From: Haloechinothrix_A salitolerans
Lineage (GTDB): Bacteria; Actinomycetota; Actinomycetes; Mycobacteriales; Pseudonocardiaceae
Reading direction: 5' to 3' (one strand)
Assembly: GCF_039544105.1 (NCBI RefSeq)
Contig: NZ_BAABLA010000021.1
Length of the DNA stretch: 64,000 bases
Shown here: piece after piece, positions 16,633 through 28,176 of the stretch
Position numbering within the stretch: position 1 is the first letter of the stretch
Layout of the letters: each line of letters starts with the position of its first letter
Notes under the pieces: model-generated
Told to the model about the DNA's origin: nothing
The model's database searches: none
What the model saw: the letters and a program-made list of their open reading frames with translations, nothing else
Program-made: the position numbers and the translations under genes

Positions 16633-17406
16633 GTGAGTACCGTGCCGACAAGCCGCGCCGCCGCGCTGCACCTAACGGGCGAACGAACCGTGCCCGATGT
16701 CCCTGAGGAGAACTACTGGTTCCGGCGGCACGAGGCGGCATATCGCGCACTGCTCCCGTACTGCACGGACGCGCGGGTGCTGGAAGCGGGTTGCGGTGAG
16801 GGTTACGGCGCCGCGCTGATCGCCGAGACCGCGACCCGGGTGCTCGCGCTGGACTACGACACCCCATCGACCGAGCACATCGCGGCGCGGTACCCGCGGG
16901 TCGACGTCATGCGCGGAAACCTCGCCTACCTGCCGGTCGCGGACGGCGTCATCGACGTCGTAGCGAACTTCCAGGTCATCGAGCACCTGTGGGACCAGGA
17001 CGGTTTCCTCGCGGAGTGTTTCCGGGTGCTACGGCCAGGCGGCAGGTTGCTGTGCACCACGCCGAACCGGTTCACGTTCACGCCCGACTCCGACACTCCG
17101 CTGAACCCGTACCACACCCGCGAGTTCTCACCCGCCGAACTGGCCGAGCTGCTGCGCAGCGCGGGATTTCACGTCGAGCTGCTGCACGGGCTGCACCACG
17201 GCGCGGGCGTGCGCACGCTGGACGAACGCTACGGCGGGATCATCGACGCGCAGCTCGACGTCGTCATGGGGCACCTGCCGGGGACGGCGCCGTGGCCGGA
17301 ACAGCTCCTCGCGGACATCGACGCCATCCAGGCGGAAGACTTCGACATCACCGGCGAGGACGTCGACGGCTGTCTCGATCTCGTCGCGGTCGCGGTGCGG
17401 CCATGA
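16633..17406 (+). CDS. SAM-dependent methyltransferase (Rv3030-like)
   Basis: 257 residues from the GTG at 16633; the ATG-like start at 16597 would add twelve unsupported residues. Motif I is VLEAGCGEGYGAALIAE, the acidic motif II LALDYD, and motif post-I VIDVVANFQVIEHLWDQDGFLAECFRVLRPGGRLLCTTPN. Gene order (methyltransferase, GH57 branching enzyme, GT4) equals Rv3030-Rv3031-Rv3032, a locus of polymethylated glucan (methylglucose lipopolysaccharide) synthesis in mycobacteria. The Rv3030 product has been assigned as a 1-O-methyltransferase of that pathway, so a sugar-O-methyl role is inferred. It overlaps the next gene by 4 bases (ATGA). Confidence 0.8.
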   Translation: MSTVPTSRAAALHLTGERTVPDVPEENYWFRRHEAAYRALLPYCTDARVLEAGCGEGYGAALIAETATRVLALDYDTPSTEHIAARYPRVDVMRGNLAYLPVADGVIDVVANFQVIEHLWDQDGFLAECFRVLRPGGRLLCTTPNRFTFTPDSDTPLNPYHTREFSPAELAELLRSAGFHVELLHGLHHGAGVRTLDERYGGIIDAQLDVVMGHLPGTAPWPEQLLADIDAIQAEDFDITGEDVDGCLDLVAVAVRP

Positions 17407-18899
17407 GCGACTACGAGGGCACGTTCTGCCTCGTCCTGCATAGCCACTTGCCCTGGCTACCGCACCACGGATCATGGCCGGTCGGCGAGGAATGGCTCTA
17501 CCAGGCGTGGACGCACTCCTACCTACCGGTGGTGGACCTGCTGCGCCGATTCGCCGATGAGGGTAAGCGCGACGTCCTCACCCTCGGCGTCACCCCGGTG
17601 CTCGCCGCGCAACTCGACGACCCGTACACGCTGCGGGCGTGCCACGACTGGCTGGGCCACTGGCAGTTGCGCGCCGAGCACGCCGCCGGAATCTGGCGCG
17701 ACCCGCTGCTACGCGAGCTGGCCGCCGCCGAGCACCGGCAGGCCACCCACGCCGTCGAGACGTTCGAGACTCACTGGCGGCACGGCTTCTCCCCGCTGTT
17801 GCGCTCGCTGGTGGACGACGACGTCATCGAACTGCTCGGCGGACCGCTGACCCACCCGTTCCAACCGCTACTTGAGCCGAGGGTGACCGACTTCGCCTTG
17901 CGTGAGGGCCTTGCCGACACCGCGCTGCGCATCGGCACGACGCCGGAGGGGATCTGGGCACCGGAATGCGGCTACGCGCCGGGCATGGAGCGACACTACG
18001 CGGCGGCGGGCGTGCGTAGGTTCCTGGTGGACGGCCCGTCGCTGCGCGGCGACACGACGGCGGCCCGCACCGTCGGGGACTCCGACGTCGTGTGCTTCGG
18101 CCGCGACCTGGAGGTCACCTATCGGGTGTGGTCACCCAAAGCGGGCTACCCCGGCCACGCACACTACCGCGACTTCCACACCTGGGACCACGATGTCGGC
18201 ATCAAGCCGTCGCGGGTCACCGGCAAGCACATCGAGCCGCACGACAAAGCCCCGTATGAACCCGAGCTGGCGCGGCAGACACTGCGCACCCACGTGAAGG
18301 ACTTCGTGGACATCGTGGTGGAGCGGCTGCGATCTCTGCGGGAAAAGCACGGCGAGCAGGGGCTGGTCGTCACGGCGTACGACACCGAGCTGTATGGGCA
18401 CTGGTGGCACGAGGGGCCGGCGTGGCTGGAGGGCGTGCTGCGGGCGCTGCCGGAAGCCGGGGTGCGTGTGACGACGCTGCGTGGCGCGTTGGAAGCCGGG
18501 CATCTCGGTCCGCGCTATGACCTGCCGGCGTCATCCTGGGGGTCCGGCAAGGACTGGCGTGTGTGGGACGGCGAGCAGGTGTCCGACATGGTGGCCGACA
18601 ACGCCGCGCTCCAGCGGGAGTTGCTGGACGTCCTCGGCGACTCGCGGACGCGGGTGCGCTCGGCCGCGCGGGACCAGCTTGTGCGGGAGGCGCTGCTGGC
18701 GCTGTCCAGCGACTGGGCGTTCATGGTCACCAAGGACTCCGCCGCCGACTACGCACGCGGCCGGGCGCACGAGCACCACGCACGGTTCAGCGAGCTGGCG
18801 CGGATGCTGCGCGCGGGTGACCCGGCCGCCACGGCGCACGCCGCGGAGCTGCGGGCCCGCGACTACCCGTTCGGCCAGCTCGACGCCCGGCGGCTGTAA
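17403..18899 (+). CDS. GH57 1,4-alpha-glucan branching enzyme (Rv3031-like)
   Basis: 498 residues from the ATG overlapping the methyltransferase stop. The N-terminus FCLVLHSHLPWLPHHG is the GH57 family start, and WAPECGYAPGMERHYAAAGVRRFLVDG carries the catalytic Glu region. VVTAYDTELYGHWWHEGPAWLEGVL supplies the catalytic Asp motif, and the C-terminal helical domain has SSWGSGKDWRVWDG and LSSDWAFMVTKDSAADYARGRAHEHHARF. These are the marks of GH57 branching enzymes, which cut alpha-1,4 and make alpha-1,6 bonds in glucans. Located in the Rv3030-Rv3032 cluster, it probably branches the methylglucose lipopolysaccharide or a cytosolic glucan. Confidence 0.88.
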   Translation: MSDYEGTFCLVLHSHLPWLPHHGSWPVGEEWLYQAWTHSYLPVVDLLRRFADEGKRDVLTLGVTPVLAAQLDDPYTLRACHDWLGHWQLRAEHAAGIWRDPLLRELAAAEHRQATHAVETFETHWRHGFSPLLRSLVDDDVIELLGGPLTHPFQPLLEPRVTDFALREGLADTALRIGTTPEGIWAPECGYAPGMERHYAAAGVRRFLVDGPSLRGDTTAARTVGDSDVVCFGRDLEVTYRVWSPKAGYPGHAHYRDFHTWDHDVGIKPSRVTGKHIEPHDKAPYEPELARQTLRTHVKDFVDIVVERLRSLREKHGEQGLVVTAYDTELYGHWWHEGPAWLEGVLRALPEAGVRVTTLRGALEAGHLGPRYDLPASSWGSGKDWRVWDGEQVSDMVADNAALQRELLDVLGDSRTRVRSAARDQLVREALLALSSDWAFMVTKDSAADYARGRAHEHHARFSELARMLRAGDPAATAHAAELRARDYPFGQLDARRL

Positions 18900-18990
18900 G
18901 CCAGTTGCCGGGCCTGTCGGACCTACTCCCGGGTAGACAGGAGCGGGCCGTGCGCAGGGCTGTTTCCACCGGATGGGAGGATCGACGTCT

Positions 18991-20247
18991 ATGCGCGTGC
19001 TGATGATGTCGTGGGAATACCCGCCCGTGGTTGTCGGTGGGCTGTCCCGGCATGTGCACGCACTCGCGAGGCACCTCGCCGCCGACGGGCACGACGTCGT
19101 CGTCCTGTGCCGCCACGTCGCGGGAACCGACGGCCAGACGCACCCCACGACCGACCGCGTCGTTGACGGCGTACGGGTGATCCGCGTGGCCGAGGACCCC
19201 ATGCACGTCACGTTTGAACGTGACCTCGTGGCGTGGACGCTCGCGATGGGCCACGCCATGGTCCGAGCTGGGACAGAACTGCTGCGACAGTGGCAGCCAG
19301 ACGTCGTCCACGCGCACGACTGGCTGGTCACGCACCCCGCGATCGCGCTGGCCGAGGCCGCGGGAGTGCCGCTGGTCGGCACCGTGCACGCCACCGAGGC
19401 GGGCAGGCACTCCGGTTGGCTGTCGCACCCACTGAACCAGCAGGTGCACTCGGTTGAATGGTGGTTGGCGCAACGCGCGGACGAGCTGATCACCTGTTCG
19501 GTCGCCATGCGCGCCGAGGTGGCACACCTGTTCGACGTCGAGGCCGCCGACATCCACGTGATCCACAACGGTATCGAGGAGCGCGGCTGGCGGGTCAGCG
19601 ACGCCGAGATCGCGCGGGCCCGCCAGCGGCACGGTGCCGACGCGCCGCTGCTGCTCTACTTCGGTCGGCTGGAGTACGAGAAGGGTGTGCAGGACCTACT
19701 CGCCGCACTCCCCCGCATCCGCCAGGAGCATCCCGGCACGCGGCTCGTCGTCGCGGGGAAGGGCCGGCACTTGGACCCGCTGATCGAGCAGGCGCGCAAG
19801 CTGCGCATCCGACGTGCGGTGGACTTCACCGGCCACCTGTCCGATCGCGACCTCCGCGCCGTGCTGTCCGCCGCGGACGCCGTGGTGCTGCCCAGCCGGT
19901 ATGAGCCGTTCGGGATCGTGGCGCTAGAGGCGGCCGCCGCGAAGGCCCCACTGGTCGCGTCCACGGCGGGCGGACTCGGCGAGGTCGTCCTGGACGGTGA
20001 GACCGGGCTGGCGTTCGCCCCCGGCGACGTCGACGCGCTGGTGACCGCCGTGGGCACAGTACTCGATGACCGCGACGCGGCCGCTCGGCGCGCCGAGGCC
20101 GCTGCCGCCCGGCTCGCCGGGTCTTTCAACTGGACGACGATCGCCGACGAGACGGTCGAGGTGTACCGCCGCGCGCGGCCGTCCGGTCCCCGCTCGATGG
20201 CCCGCCCGAAGATCCCTACCGGCAACGTGTTCGACATCGACGCGTAG
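18991..20247 (+). CDS. GT4 glycosyltransferase (Rv3032-like alpha-1,4-glucosyltransferase)
   Basis: 418 residues from the ATG at 18991, preceded by GGGAGGAT; the ORF's earlier ATG (18973) is the ribosome-binding stretch itself. GT-B fold: N-terminal MRVLMMSWEYPPVVVGGLSRHVHALARHLA, VVHAHDWLV, then the C-terminal nucleotide-sugar domain with LLYFGRLEYEKGVQDLLAAL, VVAGKGRH and PSRYEPFGIVALEAAAAKAPLVAS (E-x7-E). Rv3032 elongates the alpha-1,4-glucan of methylglucose lipopolysaccharide and glycogen. Cotranscription with the two upstream genes is likely, although 91 bases separate it from the branching enzyme. Confidence 0.85.
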   Translation: MRVLMMSWEYPPVVVGGLSRHVHALARHLAADGHDVVVLCRHVAGTDGQTHPTTDRVVDGVRVIRVAEDPMHVTFERDLVAWTLAMGHAMVRAGTELLRQWQPDVVHAHDWLVTHPAIALAEAAGVPLVGTVHATEAGRHSGWLSHPLNQQVHSVEWWLAQRADELITCSVAMRAEVAHLFDVEAADIHVIHNGIEERGWRVSDAEIARARQRHGADAPLLLYFGRLEYEKGVQDLLAALPRIRQEHPGTRLVVAGKGRHLDPLIEQARKLRIRRAVDFTGHLSDRDLRAVLSAADAVVLPSRYEPFGIVALEAAAAKAPLVASTAGGLGEVVLDGETGLAFAPGDVDALVTAVGTVLDDRDAAARRAEAAAARLAGSFNWTTIADETVEVYRRARPSGPRSMARPKIPTGNVFDIDA

Positions 20248-20250
20248 CTC

Positions 20251-20826
20251 CTACGCCGCCGCCAGCACCAGCCGCGTCCCACGCGGTGGCCTGCGGAGCA
20301 GGTGCACGGAGTGCCACCCGCGCAACTGGCCGCGAGCCTGCAACACACGCTCAATCTCGCGCGCATGATGTACGTGGCGTGCGAACGACCGTGACGAGCT
20401 GACACGGCCGCGCGCGAGCTGCGCACAATAGGCGTCATCGGCGTCAACACTGATCCACAGCAGCCGCCGTGTGCGCCGGGCAAGCACCCCGAACAGGACC
20501 AACAGCATCCGGGTCCGGGCGCACGTCGCGGGTACGTGCGCGATGACCGGGCCCGGAAACCGGAGCGCCGCGCGCAGAATCCGCCATCGGTGGACGCAGT
20601 GCACGACCGGTCGGTACAACCGGTACGACAGCCACGCGGGGACCACTCTGGACAGTCGACATGCGACAGTTTCCGAGTCGATGACGACCGCATGAACGCG
20701 ATTGTCCGCTTCACGTAGCAAGGTGCTTTTGCCCGCGCCTGGGATGCCAGCCACCACGAGAAGGTCGTTTCGCGCGAGCACCACGTGCAATGCGTTCGCG
20801 GGCGCGTCGCTCACGAGTGCGCTCAT
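20251..20826 (-). CDS. P-loop ATP-binding protein (kinase/zeta-toxin-like)
   Basis: 191 residues. Walker A GIPGAGKST lies at about residue 27 and VVIDSETV is a possible base-binding acid. The remaining chain is Arg-rich (LARRTRRLLWISVDADDAYCAQLARGRVSSSRSF). The layout resembles small AAA/zeta-toxin-like kinases (LLVVAGIPGAGKSTLLREADNR), in which a phosphate donor site is followed by Arg-rich lid. Substrate unknown. It ends 3 bases from the convergent GT4 gene, so read-through antisense transcription is likely. Homologues are scattered in actinobacterial genomes. Confidence 0.6.
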   Translation of the reverse strand: MSALVSDAPANALHVVLARNDLLVVAGIPGAGKSTLLREADNRVHAVVIDSETVACRLSRVVPAWLSYRLYRPVVHCVHRWRILRAALRFPGPVIAHVPATCARTRMLLVLFGVLARRTRRLLWISVDADDAYCAQLARGRVSSSRSFARHVHHAREIERVLQARGQLRGWHSVHLLRRPPRGTRLVLAAA

Positions 20827-20948
20827 ACCGGCACCAACGCGCGCTGTCCATCCCCGGTTCCCGCACCGCGCGAAAATCCCTCCCCTCGCGTCGGTGGCGG
20901 GTGATCACCAACGCGAGTGGGAGGGACGTCTTCAAGTGCCGCGACCGT

Positions 20949-21055
20949 AGAACACAGCGTCCTGGGTGTCTAACACAGCGTCCTGGGTGTCTAACACAGC
21001 GTCCTGAGCGTCGGACACAGCGTCCGGAATGCAGGACACGGCGTCGCGGCGCGCC
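20949..21055. repeat. Degenerate tandem repeat of about 21 bp downstream of aceB
   Basis: ACACAGCGTCCTGGGTGTCTA is present in two near-identical copies (about 20954-20995), followed by diverged copies: CGTCCTGAGCGTCGGACACAG and CGTCCGGAATGCAGGACACGG. Units share GTCC...ACAC(A)GCG. The repeat fills the gap between the aceB stop and the P-loop gene start. Confidence 0.75.
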
Positions 21056-21056
21056 G

Positions 21057-22661
<1,605 letters not shown>

Positions 22662-22746
22662 GTCGTCCCTCCTATATGTGGACGCTGGAGTGAGAAAGGT
22701 GAGGTAAAGCAGTCGGTTCGGTCAGGGGCAGGTGTCCCGGAAGCGG

Positions 22747-22779
22747 GTGGTGCGGGCGACGGGAGGCCGCCCGCACCAC
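22747..22779. terminator. Hairpin between aceA and aceB
   Basis: GTGGTGCGGGCG (22747-22758) and CGCCCGCACCAC (22768-22779) form a perfect 12-bp stem with a 9-base loop, 24 bases after the aceA stop. Either a partial terminator that lowers aceB expression relative to aceA, or a full stop with a separate aceB promoter in 22662-22746. Confidence 0.6.
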
Positions 22780-22802
22780 GCACCGCTAGCGGGGGATGGG
22801 AA

Positions 22803-24089
<1,287 letters not shown>

Positions 24090-24151
24090 CCGGTCTCCAG
24101 TGTTCGTGTCTAACGAGCTTGGCGCGAGGTGCGCAGACGCGGACCAAGCTC

Positions 24152-24240
24152 AAAGGTTGCAAAGGTTGCTATCCCGCATCTGCTTGCCATGACCATTGCA
24201 CAAGCAGCGAAAACCGCGCTACCGAGCGAATTTGCAAATT
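24152..24240. promoter_or_regulatory. RamB-type boxes in the aceA-ramB promoter region
   Basis: A perfect palindrome AATTTGCAAATT lies at 24229-24240, close to the TTTGCAAA core known for RamB in Corynebacterium glutamicum. A direct repeat AAAGGTTGC occurs twice at 24152-24169, containing a related GTTGCAAAGG. These are located between divergent aceA and ramB. The first group is near the aceA start (63 bases away), fitting repression of aceA and autoregulation of ramB. Confidence 0.6.
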
Positions 24241-24356
24241 TCTGTGAACGATCGGTAGCATATTGCGAAGCCTGCGAAGTCCACCACGGTGAACTGACCA
24301 AAACAACGGCGGAACGCTGGCTTAACCTGAAGAAACTGCGGGTAGAGAGGCCCTTC

Positions 24357-25784
24357 ATGGAGAAAACCTTCGCCGGAGCGAAGCTGCGACATCTCCGCGA
24401 GAGCCGCCAGATGAGCCAAGCGGACCTCGCGAGGGTGTTGGAGATCTCACCGAGCTACTTGAACCAGATCGAACACAACGCGCGACCGCTCACCGTTCCG
24501 GTGCTGTTGCGCATCACGCAGGCGTTCGGGGTGGACGCCGAGTTCTTCGCAAGCAACGACATCGCCCGGCTGGTGGCCGACGTCCGCGAGGCACTGCTGG
24601 ACGAGGCGGTGGACGCCGACGTCAGCACGGGCGAGCTGAACGACCTGGCCACGAACCTGCCGGGCGTGGCGACGGCCTTGGTCAAACTGCATCGGCGGTA
24701 CCGCGACGCGGTGGAGAACACGGCCGCGCTGGTGACGGAAGACGGCAGGGGCACCCACGGCAGCACCGCCGCTCCCCTGCCGCACGAGGAGGTTCGCGAC
24801 TTCTTCTACGAGCGGGAGAACTACGTCGCCGAGCTCGACGAGCGCGCCGAGCGGATGTCACTCGACATGAACCTGCGCCGTGGCGACCTTCGCAACGCGC
24901 TGCGGGAGAAGCTCGCCGACGTCTACGGGGTCATCGCCACCACGGAAGGCATCGACGAGTCCACCGGTGAGCAGCACCGCTACGAGCCGGACGCGAAGGT
25001 GCTGCGCATGGCGCCCAGCCTGCGGGTTGGCCAGCAGGCGTTCCGGATGGCATCGCAGATCGCGCTGCTTGAGTACTCCGAACTGATCAACGAGCTTGCC
25101 GACTCGTGGGCGTTCTCCGGACCCGCCGCGCGCTCGCTGGCACGTGTGGGCCTCGCGAACTACTTCGCCGGCGCGCTGATCCTGCCCTACACCGCGTTTC
25201 ACACCACGGCCGAGCGCTACCGCTACGACATCGAGCGACTCTGCGACCACTTCGGCGTCGGGTTCGAGACGGTGTGCCACCGCCTGTCGACGTTGCAACG
25301 GCCGAAGCAGCGCGGCGTGCCGTTCTCGTTCGTGCGGGTCGACCGGGCGGGCAACATGTCGAAGCGGCAGTCGGCGGCGGGGTTCCACTTCTCGCGCGTG
25401 GGCGGTTCCTGCCCGCTGTGGAACATCTACGAGGCGTTCGCGTCGCCGGGCAAGATCCTCACCCAGGTCGCCGAGATGCCCGACGGCAAGAAATACTTCT
25501 GGGTCGCGCGCACCGTGTCCCGCAACATCGGCGGCTACGGCAAGCCGGGGAAGATCTTTTCGGTCGGCCTCGGCTGTGAGCTGCGGCACGCCCGCAGGCT
25601 GGTGTACTCCACTGGCCTCGACCTGGACGACAGCTCTGCGGCGACGCCGATTGGCATGGGCTGCAAAGTCTGCGAACGCCAGGCGTGCCCACAGCGGGCG
25701 TTCCCGACGATCGGCAAGCAGCTCACCGTGGACGAGAACACATCGACGTTCGTGCCCTACCCGGCGGTGCCGAAGGAGGAGTGA
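24357..25784 (+). CDS. ramB: RamB-family acetate/glyoxylate regulator
   Basis: 475 residues from the ATG at 24357, about the length of Rv0465c (RamB); the ORF opens 76 codons earlier, but that part overlaps the operator region and is not expected to be coding. The N-terminal XRE HTH is KLRHLRESRQMSQADLARVLEISPSYLNQIEHNARPLTVPVLLRITQAFG. The long C-terminal domain is that of the short-chain fatty acyl regulator family (ScfR/RamB), with a conserved Cys cluster CKVCERQACPQRAFPTIG near the end. RamB controls icl and related genes in response to acetate or propionate-linked metabolism. It is divergent from aceA. Confidence 0.88.
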   Translation: MEKTFAGAKLRHLRESRQMSQADLARVLEISPSYLNQIEHNARPLTVPVLLRITQAFGVDAEFFASNDIARLVADVREALLDEAVDADVSTGELNDLATNLPGVATALVKLHRRYRDAVENTAALVTEDGRGTHGSTAAPLPHEEVRDFFYERENYVAELDERAERMSLDMNLRRGDLRNALREKLADVYGVIATTEGIDESTGEQHRYEPDAKVLRMAPSLRVGQQAFRMASQIALLEYSELINELADSWAFSGPAARSLARVGLANYFAGALILPYTAFHTTAERYRYDIERLCDHFGVGFETVCHRLSTLQRPKQRGVPFSFVRVDRAGNMSKRQSAAGFHFSRVGGSCPLWNIYEAFASPGKILTQVAEMPDGKKYFWVARTVSRNIGGYGKPGKIFSVGLGCELRHARRLVYSTGLDLDDSSAATPIGMGCKVCERQACPQRAFPTIGKQLTVDENTSTFVPYPAVPKEE

Positions 25785-25878
25785 GCCCTGCTTGCAGGTG
25801 CGAACCATCAGATGCTGAGCGTCAGCTTGTTGATCTGACGACGTCGTGGTCGTTATAGCGACCGAAACGTCGTCACGC

Positions 25879-26625
25879 TCAGTGCTCTTCGAGGGTCTTC
25901 TGCAGCGCCGCGTTGGCCTTGCGCGCCATGTCCGCCACGGCTTCCCGGCGCGCCCGGTCCGCCTCGTACGCCGCCTGCCGGTCGCGGAGCACCTTCGCCG
26001 GGATGCCCCCGGCGACGGCGTAGTCAGGGACGTCGCCCTTGACGACGGCGTGCGCGCCGAGCACGCAGCCGCGCCCGACGCGGGTGCCCTTGGTGACGGT
26101 GACCTTGGTACAGATCCACGTGTCCGGGCCGATGCGCACCGGGGCCTTGATGATGCCCTGGTCCTTGATCGGCAGGGTGATGTCGGTGGTGACGTGGTCG
26201 AAGTCGCAGATGTAGACCCAGTCGGCCACGAGCGTCGCCGCGCCCATCTCGATGTCGAGGTAGCAGTTGATGACGTTCTGCCGCCCGAACACGGCCTTGT
26301 CGCCGATGCGCAGGGAGCCCTCGTGGCAGCGGATGGCGTTGCCGTCGCCAATGTGCACCCAGCGGCCGATCTCCAGCCGCCCGTAGCCGGGACGGGCGTG
26401 CAGTTCGACGTCTTTGCCGAGGAACACCATGCCGCGCAGGATCACGTGCGGGTTGGTGACGCGGAACTTGAGCAGCCGCCAGTAGCGCACCAGGTACCAG
26501 GGCGTGAAGGCGCGGTTGCGCAGCACCCAGCGCAGGGAGTCCCTGGTCAGGAACTTCGCCTGGCGCGGATCGTTGCGGTTGTCCCGCCATGCCTTGATCC
26601 GGTGCACGACCGGTGAACCCCACAT
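25879..26625 (-). CDS. Hexapeptide-repeat (LbH) acyltransferase, Rv3034c-like
   Basis: 248 residues from the ATG at 26625; a GTG three codons upstream is an alternative, and no ribosome-binding site is clear. The chain alternates short hydrophobic and loop segments of left-handed beta-helix type: VILRGMVFLGKDVELHARPGYG, RWVHIGDGNAIRCHEG, VFGRQNVINCYLDIEMG, DQGIIKAPVRIGPDTWICTKVTVTKGTRVGRGCVLGAHAVVKGDVPDYAVAGGIPAKVL. GGIPAKVL is the usual end of the LbH acyltransferase domain. M. tuberculosis Rv3034c, near Rv3032, is a hexapeptide transferase, so the synteny supports a link to surface polysaccharide or lipid acylation. The acceptor is unknown. Confidence 0.75.
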   Translation of the reverse strand: MWGSPVVHRIKAWRDNRNDPRQAKFLTRDSLRWVLRNRAFTPWYLVRYWRLLKFRVTNPHVILRGMVFLGKDVELHARPGYGRLEIGRWVHIGDGNAIRCHEGSLRIGDKAVFGRQNVINCYLDIEMGAATLVADWVYICDFDHVTTDITLPIKDQGIIKAPVRIGPDTWICTKVTVTKGTRVGRGCVLGAHAVVKGDVPDYAVAGGIPAKVLRDRQAAYEADRARREAVADMARKANAALQKTLEEH

Positions 26626-26728
26626 CGATGTCACGATTGCACGGTATCTGACGTGGTCAGGGGGTCGCTGACGCGCCCGGCGTCCGCACGCGAGCGGCCC
26701 CGACCAGGGAACTGGCAGGATCGCGGGC

Positions 26729-27697
26729 ATGACGAGGCTGATCATCGACACCGACCCCGGCGTGGACGACGCCATCGCGATCGCCATCGCCGCGCTGCAC
26801 CCCGGCACCGACCTGCTGGCGGTGACGACGGTGTTCGGCAACGTCGGCCTGGAGAAGACCACGCGCAACGCGCTGCGCATCCTGGAGCTGTGCGGGCGCA
26901 GCGACGTCCCGGTCGCGGCGGGTGCCGCCATGCCGCTGGTCCATCCGCAGGCGCGGCGGGACAGCTCGGCGCACGGCGACGACGGCCTGTCCGGGCACGC
27001 CGACGTGCTGCCTCCGACATCGCGCGAGCCGGTCGCCGGTGGTGCGGTCGCGCTCATGGCGTCGTTGCTGGAGCAGGCCGACGAGCCGGTGACGATCGCG
27101 CCGATCGGCCCGCTGACCAACATCGCGGCGCTGCTGGCGGCGTATCCGCACCTCAAGCCGAAGATCGAACGTCTGGTGATCATGGGCGGCGCGCTGGAGG
27201 GCGGCAACGTCTCCGCGCGGGCCGAGTTCAACGTCTGGAGCGACCCGGAGGCCGCGCGCCGGGTGCTGGTCGCCGACGACGTCCCGAGCGTGCTGGTGCC
27301 GATGGACCTGACGTACCGCTGCGCCGTCGACACCGAGTGGATGGAGCGGCTGGCCGCGTCCGGGCGCGTGGGCGAGGCGTTGTGCGCGCTGACACCGGAG
27401 TACGTGCGGCACTACACGGGCGCGCTGGGCTGGCCGGGGATGGTGGTGCACGACGCGGTGGCCATCGTCGAGGCGATCACGCCGGGGACGCTGGTGACGG
27501 AGTCGCTGCCGCTGGACGTCGAGTGCTCGTTCGGGCCGTCGCGGGGCGCGGTGATCGCGGATCGTCGCAGGCAGGCGCAGATCGACGACACGGTGCCGCT
27601 CGACGTGCGAGGCCGGGTGAACGTCGCGGTCGACACCGACATCGACCGGCTGCGAGCGCTGCTACTGCACGGCATTCAGGAGAAGATGGACGCATGA
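26729..27697 (+). CDS. Inosine/uridine-preferring nucleoside hydrolase
   Basis: 322 residues. DTDPGVDDAIAIAIA at the N-terminus is the family's Ca-binding aspartate cluster. The signature MGGALEGGNVSARAEFNVWSDPEAARRVL and the second acidic motif VVHDAVAIVEAI are also present. The enzyme hydrolyses the N-glycosidic bond of purine or pyrimidine ribonucleosides for salvage or carbon use. It overlaps the next gene (sixA) by 4 bases (ATGA), so they form an operon. Confidence 0.9.
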   Translation: MTRLIIDTDPGVDDAIAIAIAALHPGTDLLAVTTVFGNVGLEKTTRNALRILELCGRSDVPVAAGAAMPLVHPQARRDSSAHGDDGLSGHADVLPPTSREPVAGGAVALMASLLEQADEPVTIAPIGPLTNIAALLAAYPHLKPKIERLVIMGGALEGGNVSARAEFNVWSDPEAARRVLVADDVPSVLVPMDLTYRCAVDTEWMERLAASGRVGEALCALTPEYVRHYTGALGWPGMVVHDAVAIVEAITPGTLVTESLPLDVECSFGPSRGAVIADRRRQAQIDDTVPLDVRGRVNVAVDTDIDRLRALLLHGIQEKMDA

Positions 27698-28176
27698 GCG
27701 ACCGGCAACTGGTGATCTTCCGGCACGCCAAGGCGGCGTGGCCGGAGGGCGTGCCCGACATCGAGCGTCCGCTGGCCGAGCGCGGTGAGCGGGACGCACC
27801 CGCCGCCGGGCGGTGGCTCGCGGACAACCTGGGCACGATCGACATCACGCTGTGCTCCCCCGCGGCCCGGGCGCGGGAGACGTGGACGTTGGCCGCCGGA
27901 GAGCTGGCCGCCACGCCGGACACGCGCTACGACGAGCGGATCTACGAGGCCTCCCCCGGCGACCTGCTCGCCGTGGTGCAGGACATCGAAGACGACGTCG
28001 TCACGGCGGTGCTGGTCGGGCACAACCCCGGGGTGTCGCAGCTGGTCGCGGCGCTGTCCGGGGAGCGGACGGAGCTGAGCACGTCGGGCATCGCGGTGCT
28101 GACGTGGTCCGGCGAGTGGTCGGACGCGGGGAGCGTTCCGGTGACGTTGGCGGAGACGGCGAAGCCTCGGGGTTAG
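27694..28176 (+). CDS. SixA-family histidine phosphatase
   Basis: 160 residues. The catalytic RHAK motif is at residues 10-13 (LVIFRHAKAAW), and VLVGHNPG at about residue 109 carries the second histidine. The length and context fit SixA phosphohistidine phosphatases. Coupled to the nucleoside hydrolase gene; overlaps the convergent hydrolase gene by four bases at its 3' end. Confidence 0.88.
   Translation: MSDRQLVIFRHAKAAWPEGVPDIERPLAERGERDAPAAGRWLADNLGTIDITLCSPAARARETWTLAAGELAATPDTRYDERIYEASPGDLLAVVQDIEDDVVTAVLVGHNPGVSQLVAALSGERTELSTSGIAVLTWSGEWSDAGSVPVTLAETAKPRG

Noticed and set aside
18904..18935. GGGTA at 18931 as another stress-sigma promoter
   Set aside because: No GTTT at the required 14-17 base distance; the only similar word (GTTG) is 23 bases away.
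24243..24258. TGTGAACGATCGGTAGCA as a CRP/GlxR site
   Set aside because: The right half-site (TCACA) is missing.
26657..27451. 264-codon minus-strand frame over the nucleoside hydrolase
   Set aside because: Antisense to DTDPGVDD-containing gene; Arg/His-rich shadow.
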